From NCBI RefSeq assembly GCF_000423205.1, contig NZ_AUHN01000006.1, positions 422,117-486,116 on the forward strand: 64,000 nt of DNA, given 5' to 3'. Position 1 is the stretch's first letter; every line of letters starts with the position of its first letter. Positions 19,010 to 28,600 of this stretch are shown here, in pieces. The translations under genes were made by a program, and so were the position numbers. This DNA is from Jonesia quinghaiensis DSM 15701 (GTDB lineage Bacteria > Actinomycetota > Actinomycetes > Actinomycetales > Cellulomonadaceae). The notes beneath the pieces were generated by a model, which was not told the DNA's origin, did no database searches, and saw only the letters and a list, made by a program, of their open reading frames with translations.

Positions 19010-20317
19010 GTGACGACTCCCCAGAACTACCTAGCAGTTATCAAGGTGGTCGGCATCGGTGGTGGTGGTGTGAACGCCGTCAACCGAATGATCGAGGTTG
19101 GACTCAAAGGCGTTGAGTTCATCGCCATCAATACAGACGCGCAGGCACTTCTTATGTCTGACGCAGACGTCAAGCTTGACGTCGGACGCGAACTTACTCG
19201 TGGGCTCGGCGCTGGCGCCGACCCTGAAGTTGGGCGCAAAGCAGCAGAAGACCACGAGGACGAGATTGAAGATGTTCTGCGTGGAGCGGACATGGTGTTC
19301 GTGACAGCTGGTGAAGGCGGTGGAACAGGTACAGGTGGAGCGCCAGTTGTCGCTCGAATCGCCCGGTCACTGGGTGCGCTTACCGTCGGAGTGGTCACAC
19401 GCCCCTTCTCTTTTGAAGGACGTCGGCGGGCTCTCCAAGCAGATTCAGGCATTGAAGCACTGCGTCAAGAAGTAGACACGCTTATTGTTATTCCAAATGA
19501 CCGGCTCTTGTCGATGGCAGATCGCAGTGTCTCTGCTCTGGATGCATTCCACTCGGCTGACCAAGTGTTATTGTCTGGTGTCCAAGGAATCACGGACCTC
19601 ATTACTACCCCTGGCCTGATCAACCTTGACTTTGCTGACGTTAAATCGGTGATGCAAGGAGCGGGTTCTGCGCTGATGGGGATTGGTTCGGCCAGGGGCG
19701 AAGATCGAGCGGTCCAAGCCGCTGAGTTGGCGATATCCTCGCCGTTGCTTGAGGCCTCGATTGATGGCGCCCATGGTGTGTTGATTTCTATCCAAGGTGG
19801 ATCAGACCTTGGTCTTCAAGAAATTAATGAGGCGGCCCGTCTTGTTCAAGAGGCTGCTCACACTGAAGCCAACATCATCTTCGGTACGGTCATCGATGAC
19901 GCTCTTGGCGACGAGGTGAGAGTTACTGTGATTGCGGCTGGTTTCGATGGGGGGAACCCTCAGCCTCGTAAAGATGGGTCCCATGGTGCTCAAAACCCTG
20001 TACCTCATCGGAGTGAACAGGGGCAACGGCGTGACGAGCCGGCTCCATTAACTGGCGGACTGCGGGCTCTCAATCGGCCAGTGGTCCCTCTCGATGAGCC
20101 ACAAGAACCCCTGCCACCAGTCTTGAATGAACGTCACTATGGGATGCCTGCTTCAGAACAGCCGCAACCCCGGTTTATTCGATCTGCTCAGGATAGTTCT
20201 GCACACTCTCCTCATGAGACCCCGGCGCCTTCATTGGAAGTTCCCAGAATTTTCGATGAAGAACCTGTACGTACACGCCGTGTAGAGGACCTCGACGTAC
20301 CCGACTTTTTGAAGTAA
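19010..20317 (+). CDS. ftsZ: Cell division GTPase FtsZ
   Basis: FtsZ is the tubulin-like GTPase forming the Z ring. I place the start at GTG 19010 (435 residues, [15 protein letters not shown]), which has GAGAGG 7 nt upstream. The open frame runs 43 codons further left, but those residues are not FtsZ-like. The GTP-binding signature GGGTGTG is at residues 103-109, and NTDAQAL and FADVKSVM are present. After the GTPase core comes a variable Pro/Gln-rich linker and a terminal peptide ending [11 protein letters not shown], the partner-binding tail used by SepF and FtsW. Confidence 0.97.
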   Translation: MTTPQNYLAVIKVVGIGGGGVNAVNRMIEVGLKGVEFIAINTDAQALLMSDADVKLDVGRELTRGLGAGADPEVGRKAAEDHEDEIEDVLRGADMVFVTAGEGGGTGTGGAPVVARIARSLGALTVGVVTRPFSFEGRRRALQADSGIEALRQEVDTLIVIPNDRLLSMADRSVSALDAFHSADQVLLSGVQGITDLITTPGLINLDFADVKSVMQGAGSALMGIGSARGEDRAVQAAELAISSPLLEASIDGAHGVLISIQGGSDLGLQEINEAARLVQEAAHTEANIIFGTVIDDALGDEVRVTVIAAGFDGGNPQPRKDGSHGAQNPVPHRSEQGQRRDEPAPLTGGLRALNRPVVPLDEPQEPLPPVLNERHYGMPASEQPQPRFIRSAQDSSAHSPHETPAPSLEVPRIFDEEPVRTRRVEDLDVPDFLK

Positions 20318-20331
20318 ACAGGCGGTTTGTT

Positions 20332-21087
20332 GTGCAGGTCATTGATTTACCTTTTGGGCATCAGGGTTTTGTGACTGATGCCCAAGGGGGGCTATCAAAG
20401 TCGCCCTACGAGACATGGAATATTGCTCGTCACGTGGGCGATGACCCTGCCACAGTTCAGGGAAACATCGAACTTCTTGACCAGCGTGTAGGACGTCATG
20501 TTCTGTTTGCCGAGCAAGTTCATGGCAATGCAGTGGCAGTCGTTGAATGTGGGCCAGTAAGTCATGGTGTTGGGGCGAAACCTGTGGGTCAAGCTGATGC
20601 CCTTCTGACGAACTGTTACCACCAAGCAATAGCAATTGTTGTGGCGGATTGTGTTCCGATCATTGTGGTGGGAGATAACGGTTGGGCTGCCGCTGTTCAT
20701 GCGGGTCGGCAAGGCCTCGAAGTGGGTGTTATTGAAGCCTCCGTTCACGCATTGCGTGACACGGGGGCTCAGCACGTTTTTGCTGTAGTTGGTCCGGCAA
20801 TTTGTGGTGAGTGCTACGAAGTATCGCAGGATGTTGCTGATAGTTTCACTGCTTCGACAGGTCATGAAGCGCTGTCCCCCCGTGGGATCAACGCGCATCC
20901 ACGGCTTGACCTTCGAGGAGCGGCAATTGCGCAACTCGAAAAGGCGGGGAGTGCAATCCTTGCATTCGATGAGCGTTGCACCTATGAATCCGATACGTTG
21001 TATTCGCATCGCCGCGCAACCCATGCCGGTCATGTGACAGGGCGTTTCGCGATGGGTGTTGCGTTGTGCCACGTGGATGATTCATGA
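20332..21087 (+). CDS. pgeF: Peptidoglycan editing factor / purine nucleoside phosphorylase, YfiH family
   Basis: A 251-residue YfiH/LACC1-family protein. Members have been assigned purine nucleoside phosphorylase or adenosine deaminase activity and a peptidoglycan-editing role. The metal-site residues appear in EQVHGN, VVADCVPI and AAVHAGRQGL. The GTG start is 14 nt after ftsZ. An 11-bp perfect hairpin lies inside the first codons (20354-20385). In many actinobacteria a yggS gene follows; here it does not. Confidence 0.9.
   Translation: MQVIDLPFGHQGFVTDAQGGLSKSPYETWNIARHVGDDPATVQGNIELLDQRVGRHVLFAEQVHGNAVAVVECGPVSHGVGAKPVGQADALLTNCYHQAIAIVVADCVPIIVVGDNGWAAAVHAGRQGLEVGVIEASVHALRDTGAQHVFAVVGPAICGECYEVSQDVADSFTASTGHEALSPRGINAHPRLDLRGAAIAQLEKAGSAILAFDERCTYESDTLYSHRRATHAGHVTGRFAMGVALCHVDDS
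20354..20385 (+). repeat. Inverted repeat inside the first codons of pgeF
   Basis: Perfect 11-bp arms (20354-20364, 20375-20385) flank a 10-nt loop, beginning 22 nt after the GTG. It could lower expression of pgeF relative to ftsZ, but it may also be chance coding sequence. Confidence 0.45.
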
Positions 21088-21297
21088 AGATTGGCAAGAG
21101 CTGACCGCCTGATGTCGTCACGCGAACTGTCTCTTGAAAAGCGAGTGGGCGAACCTGAATCTTCTTCGGGCGTGTCGCACTCGTGGTCACGAGAAGCTGG
21201 GTTAGCGTAAACCTACACTGACCGCGATGTAGTACTAGTCCCCATAGGCGAAATCGCATATTGGGTGTAACGGTTCTTGTGAGATAGGAGTGAGGCG
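21088..21297 (+). other. Spacer between pgeF and sepF, yggS absent
   Basis: About 210 bp where actinobacteria usually carry the PLP-homeostasis gene yggS. The only short frame I see is ATG 21112 to TAA 21210 (32 residues), which does not look like YggS. The end of the spacer must carry the sepF ribosome site (AGGAGTGAGG) and possibly a promoter. Confidence 0.5.
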
Positions 21298-21780
21298 ATG
21301 GCGGGAGCGCTACGCAAGACGATGGAGTACCTTGGCATCGCGGAGCAAAACAACGACCTCGACGCCGAGTACGACGACTACGTTGACGAGTACGACGAGG
21401 TTGAGGAATCCGCAATGGACACCTTTGACGCGCAAGTCACTCCGATCAGCAGAGCAATGGCTCAGCGAGAAGAGGAAGCGGCAGTGCATCATTCACTACC
21501 ACGCATCACCACAGTGCACCCACGGTCGTATAACGATGCGCGTGTCATTGGTGAAGCGTTCAGAAGTGGAACGCCGGTGATCATCAACCTATCTGACATG
21601 GATGAGTCTGATGCCAAGCGGCTCGTTGACTTTTCTTCTGGTCTGATCTTCGGTCTCAATGGAAGTATTGAGCGGGTGACTGCTAAGGTATTTCTCTTGT
21701 CGCCGCAGAATGTGGAGATCGCAGCAAACGGCTCCGATGCGCGTGACGGATCCCGCCAGAGTTTCTACAACCAGAGTTGA
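21298..21780 (+). CDS. sepF: Cell division protein SepF
   Basis: SepF is the membrane anchor and early partner of FtsZ in Gram-positives lacking FtsA. The 160-residue protein starts MAGALRKTMEYLGIAE, an amphipathic membrane-binding helix, then has an acidic linker (Asp/Glu/Tyr-rich, about 24-45) and the SepF core (about 70-155, VIINLSDMDESDAKRLVDFSSG). The ATG has AGGAGTGAGG just upstream. It is followed after 3 nt by the yggT-type gene. Confidence 0.95.
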   Translation: MAGALRKTMEYLGIAEQNNDLDAEYDDYVDEYDEVEESAMDTFDAQVTPISRAMAQREEEAAVHHSLPRITTVHPRSYNDARVIGEAFRSGTPVIINLSDMDESDAKRLVDFSSGLIFGLNGSIERVTAKVFLLSPQNVEIAANGSDARDGSRQSFYNQS

Positions 21781-21783
21781 GAC

Positions 21784-22083
21784 GTGAACTTAATTTTCAG
21801 CATCCTGGCACTTGTGCTGTGGCTGTATCTCATAGCCCTTGTCGCCCGGGCCATTCTCGGATGGGTGCAGGTGTTTGCACGTGACTGGCGGCCACGGGGT
21901 GCAGTCCTCGTTGTCGCCGAGGGGGTCTACACCATTACCGACCCCCCGCTCAAAGCCTTGTCGCGGCTGATCCCTCCACTGCGGATCGGAAATATGGCAC
22001 TCGATATCGGGTTCATGATCCTGTTTATCGTGGTTGCTTTCCTTGCTCAATTGTTTGGTTTCTTGGCCGTGGTGCCACGGTGA
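21784..22083 (+). CDS. YggT family membrane protein
   Basis: A 99-residue protein with two hydrophobic helices (about 3-24 and 70-95) separated by the YggT signature (YTITDPPLKALSRLIPPLR). The family is conserved beside sepF and divIVA and has been linked to division and osmotic tolerance, but its mechanism is unsettled. The GTG start is 3 nt after sepF, so it is probably cotranscribed. Confidence 0.88.
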   Translation: MNLIFSILALVLWLYLIALVARAILGWVQVFARDWRPRGAVLVVAEGVYTITDPPLKALSRLIPPLRIGNMALDIGFMILFIVVAFLAQLFGFLAVVPR

Positions 22084-22234
22084 CCCAACACATGAGCGGG
22101 TGGAATTCCCCGACGTGACATGACTTACTGATCGCGTCATGGACGCAAACTACTAAACTAAGATGTCGAGCTGGTTGTCCCTATCGATCTGCGATAAAGA
22201 CTTCTGCCAGCGCACCAACGAGATGGAGACTACG

Positions 22235-22864
22235 GTGGCCCTGCTAACACCAGACGAAGTCCTGAACAAAAAGTTCCAGGTAACCAAGTTCCGTGAAGGC
22301 TACGACATGGTCGAGGTCGATGACTTCCTCGACCTCGTTCTCGGGACTCTTCGCGCTGTCTACGTGGAGACTGATGAGGCGAAAGCCCGTGCCGAAGAAG
22401 CTGAAGCACGTGTTGCTGAGTTGAGCCGAGAACTTGCCGAGGTGAAGTCGCAGCCAGCAGGCGCCGCCGCACCGGCACCAGCGCCCACATCAATCGAATC
22501 GCGTATTGATGACGCCGCCACAGACGCTAATGGTGCGCCACGTGAGCCAGAAATGGCTACGGGGATCATCCAAATGGCTCAGAAACTTCACGATGACCAC
22601 GTTCGTGCTGGTCAAGAAGAAGCGGAACGTTTGGTAGGCGAAGCTCGAGAAGAAGGAACGCGAATTGTTCGCGAAGCCGAAGATCTCTCGAAGCGCACAT
22701 TGGCTCAACTTGAGCAGGAACGTGGCTCGTTGGAGACAAAGATCGATGAACTACGTACCTTCGAACGAGATTACCGCCTGCGTTTGAAGTCCTACCTGCA
22801 GAACCTTCTTGGTGATCTCGACCAACGAGGCAGCGGAGTGGGTGGCAGTTCAACGTCAATCTGA
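22235..22864 (+). CDS. divIVA: DivIVA/Wag31 polar growth scaffold
   Basis: DivIVA (Wag31) marks curved membrane at poles and septa and directs wall growth. I choose GTG 22235 (209 residues, MALLTPDEVLNKKFQ), which has GGAG 6 nt upstream; the frame opens earlier at 22163 but the added 24 residues are not family-like. The conserved N-terminal domain (residues 1-40, KFREGYDMVEVDDFLD) is followed by coiled coil, an Ala/Pro linker (about 76-90) and a second coiled coil. TAAACT at 22154-22159 is a likely -10, giving a leader of roughly 70 nt. Confidence 0.94.
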   Translation: MALLTPDEVLNKKFQVTKFREGYDMVEVDDFLDLVLGTLRAVYVETDEAKARAEEAEARVAELSRELAEVKSQPAGAAAPAPAPTSIESRIDDAATDANGAPREPEMATGIIQMAQKLHDDHVRAGQEEAERLVGEAREEGTRIVREAEDLSKRTLAQLEQERGSLETKIDELRTFERDYRLRLKSYLQNLLGDLDQRGSGVGGSSTSI

Positions 22865-22877
22865 CGTCAACGCTTTC

Positions 22878-22936
22878 ACCGGCGCACATTTCACCCGCCA
22901 TCTTTGGGTTGGCGTGGGAGTGTGCGCCGGTTTTAT
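22878..22936 (+). terminator. Terminator-like inverted repeat after divIVA
   Basis: Perfect 11-bp arms (22878-22888 and 22921-22931) lie 14 nt after the divIVA stop. They enclose a 32-nt loop that can form an inner hairpin, and are followed by TTTTATAT. It marks the right end of the dcw cluster. Confidence 0.7.
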
Positions 22937-22976
22937 ATGGTTAGATTCCGCTATTGCTCCGTCTGAAAGGTTGACA

Positions 22977-23429
22977 ATGGGATCAGGTAACACTACCGGT
23001 GCGGACGTCACGCAGCGTTTCTCTCACCTTGACGCGTCTAGCGTTCCGGTACGGCCTGGCGAGGAGCCTTGGGCTCCCGCAGAGTTGATGGCGGTAGCCC
23101 AGGCGCTTCTCGACGAAGATGCGCGCTTACGTCAAGAAATTGAAGCTGCTCACGCTGACCTGACTGAGTTCTTGAGGAACTCAGGCGAAGGATCTGGTGA
23201 TGATCAGGCTGATTACGGTTCATCAGCTCTGGAACGAGAACAAGAACTGACCTTAGTAAACAACACTCGCGACCTTCTGGAACAAAACCAGCGGGCAATC
23301 TCTCGGCTTGATGCAGGGACATATGGTGTGTGTGAGACGTGCGGTGAGCCGGTCGGTAAAGCACGCCTAGAAGCGTTCCCACGTGCAACCCTATGTGTCG
23401 CATGCAAGCAGCGTGAAGAGCGTCGCTGA
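22977..23429 (+). CDS. TraR/DksA-type zinc finger protein
   Basis: A 150-residue DksA/TraR-family protein. The start is ATG 22977, with GAAAGG 6 nt upstream; the longer open frame from 22809 overlaps divIVA and is not family-like. The coiled-coil half (about 45-110) is followed by a four-Cys zinc finger, CETCG and CVACK (Cys residues near 125-148), with GTYGVCETCGEPVGKARL typical of the family. Actinobacterial members may bind RNA polymerase, but the effect is not established from sequence. Confidence 0.87.
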   Translation: MGSGNTTGADVTQRFSHLDASSVPVRPGEEPWAPAELMAVAQALLDEDARLRQEIEAAHADLTEFLRNSGEGSGDDQADYGSSALEREQELTLVNNTRDLLEQNQRAISRLDAGTYGVCETCGEPVGKARLEAFPRATLCVACKQREERR

Positions 23430-23476
23430 AGGACGTCCTCAATTGGGAGCGGGGCAGTGAGCGTGCGAAGATATCT

Positions 23477-24112
23477 GTGATGACACACTCTGACAACGCC
23501 ACACCGCCGCTGGGACTAACCCGCTCCCTCCTCATAATGCTTCCTACCGCATTAGTTATCACCGCTGCTGATCAACTCACTAAGCAGTGGGCTCTCAACG
23601 AGCTGGTTGAAAATGCACCAGCCCGTGAGTTCATTGGTGAGTTCATTCAACTGCGCTTGATTTTTAATCCCGGCGCTGCCTTTTCCTTTGCAAGTGGCAT
23701 GACCTGGATCCTCACGCTGGTTTCAGCCGCGGTCATTGTCTATATCGCCGTTATGAGCCGTAAACTCACCTCGAAACTCTGGGCGATCACTCTAGCGATG
23801 CTGCTGGGCGGTGCACTGGGGAACCTCATCGACCGATTGTTCCGTGACCCTGGGTTCCCCACCGGTCACGTCGTCGATTTCCTTGACTACGGGCCATTTG
23901 TGGGGAACGTTGCTGACATTTTTATTGTCGGAGCGGCGATCTTACTTGCAGTTCTCAGTATCTTCGGTGTCCCCGCCTTTGTGGACAATGAGTCATTGAC
24001 CGATGGTGACGAGGAGAGCCGTGAGGATGATCAACAATCCGTGCAGCTTTCCGAGGGTGTTGTGACGGACCAAGATCCAGAATCTGATAACGGTTCTGTT
24101 CGTCCATCATGA
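23477..24112 (+). CDS. lspA: Lipoprotein signal peptidase (signal peptidase II)
   Basis: LspA cleaves the signal peptide of lipid-modified prolipoproteins in the membrane. The 211-residue protein has four hydrophobic helices and the two catalytic aspartates in GNLIDR (Asp119) and NVADIFI (Asp147). The acidic C-terminal tail of about 45 residues is longer than in E. coli. The frame opens at GTG 23477; ATG 23480 is equally possible. The stop overlaps rluD (ATGA). Confidence 0.94.
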   Translation: MMTHSDNATPPLGLTRSLLIMLPTALVITAADQLTKQWALNELVENAPAREFIGEFIQLRLIFNPGAAFSFASGMTWILTLVSAAVIVYIAVMSRKLTSKLWAITLAMLLGGALGNLIDRLFRDPGFPTGHVVDFLDYGPFVGNVADIFIVGAAILLAVLSIFGVPAFVDNESLTDGDEESREDDQQSVQLSEGVVTDQDPESDNGSVRPS

Positions 24113-25050
24113 CGCGAGAACATCGAAGTTTCCCTGTTCCTGACGGTCTCGTTGGACAACGTGTAGATGCAGCCTTGTCGCGAATGCTTGGTCTGTCGCG
24201 TACGGTTGTTGCGCAACTGGCTGATGATGGCGATATCACCATTGATGGTCGCCCAGTGCAGAAGGGTGACCGCATTTCCCCGTCAGTCACCTTGGATGTC
24301 ACTCTTCCTGACCCCGAACGTACATCAGGTCTGGAAGTAGTTGAGCAACCAGTTCCGGGGATGGACATTGTTTATGACGATGAGCACATAGTTGTGGTGG
24401 ACAAACCTGTTGGGGTAGCAGCTCACCCAGCGGTCGGGTGGTCTGGACCGACGGTTGTCGGCGCTTTGGCGGCAGCGGGCTATCGCATCTCAACATCAGG
24501 TGCGGCAGAAAGACAAGGCATCGTTCACCGACTCGATGCGGGCACGAGCGGACTGATGGTCGTTGCGAAATCTGAAATTGCCTATTCACGCATGAAGCGT
24601 GCTTTCAAAGAACGCACGGTTGAAAAGGTGTATCACACCGTGGTTCAGGGTCACCCAGAACCAACTCGGGGAACCATTGATGCGCCTATCGGCAGGCACC
24701 CTAAATCAGAGTTTAAGTTTGCCGTTATTCAAGACGGTAAGCGATCTGTGACTCACTACGAGGTCGTTGAGATGCTGCCATCTGCTTCTCTGGTCACCGT
24801 GCACCTCGAAACTGGACGCACGCACCAAATTCGGGTGCATTTTTCAGCAATGAGACACCCCTGCGTGGGGGACTTAATGTACGGTGCTGACCCAGTGCTC
24901 GCGCGGCGCACCAACCTCACCCGTCAATGGTTGCATGCTGTCGAGTTATCTTTTGAGCATCCAGCCTCGGGGGAGTGGTTTTCTGTTGCCAGTAAGTACC
25001 CAAGCGATCTTGACCATGCACTTTCGGTATTGAGGGGTGAGTACGAGTGA
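24109..25050 (+). CDS. rluD: RluA-family 23S rRNA pseudouridine synthase (RluD-like)
   Basis: A 313-residue pseudouridine synthase. An N-terminal S4 RNA-binding domain (about 12-70) precedes the catalytic domain, which carries the motif [18 protein letters not shown] with catalytic Asp143, and RTHQIRVHF near the end. The lspA-rluD pair with a 4-nt overlap is a common arrangement. The exact target uridines cannot be read from sequence. Confidence 0.92.
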   Translation: MTREHRSFPVPDGLVGQRVDAALSRMLGLSRTVVAQLADDGDITIDGRPVQKGDRISPSVTLDVTLPDPERTSGLEVVEQPVPGMDIVYDDEHIVVVDKPVGVAAHPAVGWSGPTVVGALAAAGYRISTSGAAERQGIVHRLDAGTSGLMVVAKSEIAYSRMKRAFKERTVEKVYHTVVQGHPEPTRGTIDAPIGRHPKSEFKFAVIQDGKRSVTHYEVVEMLPSASLVTVHLETGRTHQIRVHFSAMRHPCVGDLMYGADPVLARRTNLTRQWLHAVELSFEHPASGEWFSVASKYPSDLDHALSVLRGEYE

Positions 25051-25565
25051 CTGACTTACAGCTGCCTACGGTGAATGACCTGCAGATTGTGCGGGTGGGG
25101 TCTGCTGAGGAACTTGCGCTAGCTTTCCACGTTCGCTGTGAAGTTTTCGTCGACGAGCAGGCGGTGCCACTCGAGGAAGAAATCGATGCCCTCGACACTG
25201 CTGATTCAACCGTCCATGTGCTTGCGCTTTCAGGTACTGCGCCTGATGCGGTGACGGTGTGGGGGACTGCTCGGCTACTTCTTGATGCTCCAGGGCATGT
25301 GCACATCGGACGCGTTGCTGTTCGTCACGCTGCTCGCGGTTTGGGTGTTGGACGCAAAGTAATGGAAGCATTAGAACACATCGCACTCGATGAGTACTCT
25401 GCTCATGGTGCTGTTGTCGTTGAGCTTTCTGCTCAAGAGCGAGCAATGGGGTTTTACGAAGCATTGGGGTACCGCACCTTTGAGGATCGGCGGTATCTCG
25501 ATTGTGATATCTGGCATCGTGATATGCGTAAACGGCTTGTCCATGCCCCTTCGCATCAGGTGTGA
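25047..25565 (+). CDS. GNAT family N-acetyltransferase
   Basis: A 172-residue GNAT protein. The acetyl-CoA loop is [24 protein letters not shown] (motif A, about residues 89-112), followed by [19 protein letters not shown] (motif B). It resembles ElaA/predicted GNATs that sit between rluD and dnaE in actinobacteria; the acceptor is unknown. It is coupled to rluD by a GTGA overlap. Confidence 0.88.
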   Translation: MTDLQLPTVNDLQIVRVGSAEELALAFHVRCEVFVDEQAVPLEEEIDALDTADSTVHVLALSGTAPDAVTVWGTARLLLDAPGHVHIGRVAVRHAARGLGVGRKVMEALEHIALDEYSAHGAVVVELSAQERAMGFYEALGYRTFEDRRYLDCDIWHRDMRKRLVHAPSHQV

Positions 25566-25609
25566 GATGCCCCTGAGCGGAGATGAGCAGGTTGCTTCCT
25601 CTCGGGCAT

Positions 25610-25615
25610 TAGACT
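25610..25615 (+). promoter_or_regulatory. -10 element of a leaderless dnaE transcript
   Basis: TAGACT ends 6 nt before ATG 25622 and no Shine-Dalgarno is present, so a transcript starting at the A of the ATG is likely. Confidence 0.7.
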
Positions 25616-25621
25616 GCAGTT

Positions 25622-28600
25622 ATGGCTTCATCGTCTGCTGATTTTGTTCACCTTCACGTCCACACTGAATACTCGATGCTTGACGGGGCGGCTCGTCTTG
25701 ATGACTTATTCGCTGAAACGTCCCGATTGGGCCAGCATTCCATAGCCACCACTGACCACGGGTACATATTCGGTGCATTCGACTTCTGGTCGAAAGCTAA
25801 AGCTGCTGGTGTCAAGCCAATTCTTGGTGTTGAAGCCTACGTCACACCTGGAACATCGCGTTTCGATCAGACACGAAAACTATGGGGTGATCAATCCCAG
25901 CGATCCGATGATGTTTCTGCGCGTGGTGCATACACCCACCTAACGATGTGGGCGCGTGACAATGTTGGGTTGAACAACCTCTTCCGGATGAGTTCCTTAG
26001 CCTCGTTGGAAGGTCAGATGGGCAAGTGGCCACGGATGGACCGTGAGCTCTTGCAGAATTACTCCCAAGGCATGATCGCTTCTACAGGGTGTCCGTCAAG
26101 TGAGGTTCAAACTCGTCTTCGATTGGGGCAGTTTGATGAAGCGCTGAAAGCGGCGGGAGAACTCCAAGACATTTTCGGCAAAGAGAACCTCTACGTCGAA
26201 CTGATGGACCATGGGTTGGACATCGAGAACCGCGTGCGTTCAGAACTACTGGAAATCGCACGGAAAATCGATGCTCCACTCGTTGCCACCAACGATTCGC
26301 ACTATGTGCGCCGCGAAGACTCCGCGTCGCAAGAGGCTCTATTGTGTATCAACTCAGGGTCAACGTTGCTTGACCCTGACCGCTTCAAATTCGATGGCGA
26401 TGGGTACTACATCAAATCCGCCGCGGAAATGCGCGATCTGTGGCGTGACTTCCCTGAGGCATGTGACAACACCCTCCTCATCGCAGAGCAGTGTGACGTT
26501 TCGTTCAACACCTCAGCAAACTACATGCCACGGTACCCATGCCCCCCGGGTGAAGACGAAACTTCCTGGTTCATTAAAGAGGTCGAGAAAGGACTGCACT
26601 ACAGGTACCCGCAAGGGATTTCTGATGCAGTTCGCAAACAGGCGAACTTTGAGATCGATGTCATTACCAAGATGGGTTTTCCTGGGTACTTCTTGGTTGT
26701 TGCTGACTTCATTAACTGGGCAAAGGATAACGGCATCCGTGTGGGACCAGGGCGCGGTTCTGGCGCAGGGTCCATGGCTGCGTATGCCATGCGTATCACT
26801 GACCTTGACCCTCTGCGTCACGGCTTGATTTTTGAGCGGTTCTTGAACCCTGACCGTGTCTCGATGCCTGACTTCGATGTCGACTTCGACGAGCGCCGAC
26901 GAGGCGAAGTTATTCGCTATGTTTCAGATAAATACGGTGAAGACCGCGTAGCGCAAATTGTCACCTACGGAACCATTAAAGCAAAGCAAGCTTTAAAAGA
27001 CTCAGCCCGGTTGTTGGGAATGCCATACGCGATGGGGGAGAAGCTCACCAAAGCGATGCCTCCTGCCATCATGGGTAAAGATATTTCCCTCACAGGAATC
27101 TTTAACCCACAGGACAAGCGCTACCACGAAGCTGAAGAGTTCCGGCAAGTTCACGCGGGGGACCCAGACGCTCAGCGTGTCGTTGACTTGGCGAAAGGTA
27201 TCGAGGGGCTGAAACGTCAGTGGGGTGTGCACGCAGCAGGCGTGATCATGTCCTCCGACCCGTTGATCGATATCATTCCTATCATGCGCCGCCTCCAGGA
27301 TGGCGCGGTCATCACACAGTTTGATTACCCCACCTGTGAAGGGCTGGGGCTCATCAAAATGGACTTTTTGGGGCTCCGAAATCTCACAATCCTTGATGAT
27401 GCACTCGACAACATCGTGCAAAACAATAAAGCACCTGTTGTGTTGGAAGACCTTGAACTCGATGACCGGAAAACCTATGAGCTTTTGGGGCGTGGAGATA
27501 CCTTAGGGGTTTTCCAACTTGATGGTGGAGGCATGCGATCACTGTTGCGCCTCATGAGGCCCGACAACTTCGAAGACATTTCGGCAGTGGGTGCACTGTA
27601 TCGGCCAGGTCCGATGGGCGCGAACTCGCACACCAACTATGCGTTACGTAAAAACGGCACTCAAGCAGTCACTCCTATCCATCCAGAACTCGAAGAGGCA
27701 CTTGAGGACATTCTGGGAAACACGTACGGACTGATCGTTTACCAAGAGCAAGTTATGGCTATCGCACAGAAACTTGCTGGCTATAGTCTCGGTCAAGCAG
27801 ACATTCTGCGCCGTGCGATGGGTAAGAAGAAGAAGTCTGAGCTGGACAAACAGTTTGAGTACTTCTCCCAAGGGATGATCGACCGCGGCTACTCCATGAA
27901 GGCGGTCAAAACACTATGGGACATTCTCCTTCCGTTCTCGGACTACGCCTTCAACAAGGCGCACTCCGCGGCTTACGGAGTTGTCTCTTATTGGACGGCT
28001 TACCTCAAGGCCAACTACCCGACCGAGTACATGGCTGCGTTGCTGACGTCGGTGAAAGACGACAAAGACAAGTCAGCGCTCTACCTCAATGAATGTCGCC
28101 GCATGGGCATCACTGTTCTGCCACCCGATGTCAACTCCTCGCTGTCCAACTTCGCGGCTGTTGGTAAAGACATACGGTTCGGATTGAATGCCGTGCGCAA
28201 CGTCGGGACGCACGTTGTTGAAGCGATTGTGGCTGCTCGTGAGGAGAAGGGGGAGTACATTTCGTTCACTGATTTCCTCGATAAAGTGCCAGCAGTTGTG
28301 TGTAACAAGCGAACCATTGAATCGCTCATCAAAGCCGGTGCCTTTGATTCCCTCAACCACCCGCGCAAAGCTCTCCACCTTGTTCACGAGCAGGCTGTGG
28401 ACTCTGTGATTTCGGTGAAGAGAAAGGAAGCGGAAGGCCAATTTGACCTTTTTGCTGAATTTAACGACAGCGACGAAGAGGGTATGTCATTCTCTGTGGA
28501 TGTGCCCGACCTGCCAGACTGGGACAAGAAGCAACTTCTTGCGTTCGAGCGCGAAATGTTGGGTCTCTACGTCTCCGATCACCCACTGTCGGGGATCGAA

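Noticed and set aside
20395..21072. 225-residue minus-strand frame opposite pgeF
   Set aside because: It lies wholly opposite pgeF, which has clear family motifs; the composition is shadow-like and no ribosome site is present.
22163..22234. Longer divIVA start
   Set aside because: The family N-terminus begins at GTG 22235 with GGAG upstream; the -10 at 22154-22159 is too close for a leaderless ATG at 22163.
22809..22976. Longer start for the DksA-like gene
   Set aside because: It would overlap divIVA and its terminator; ATG 22977 has a proper ribosome site.
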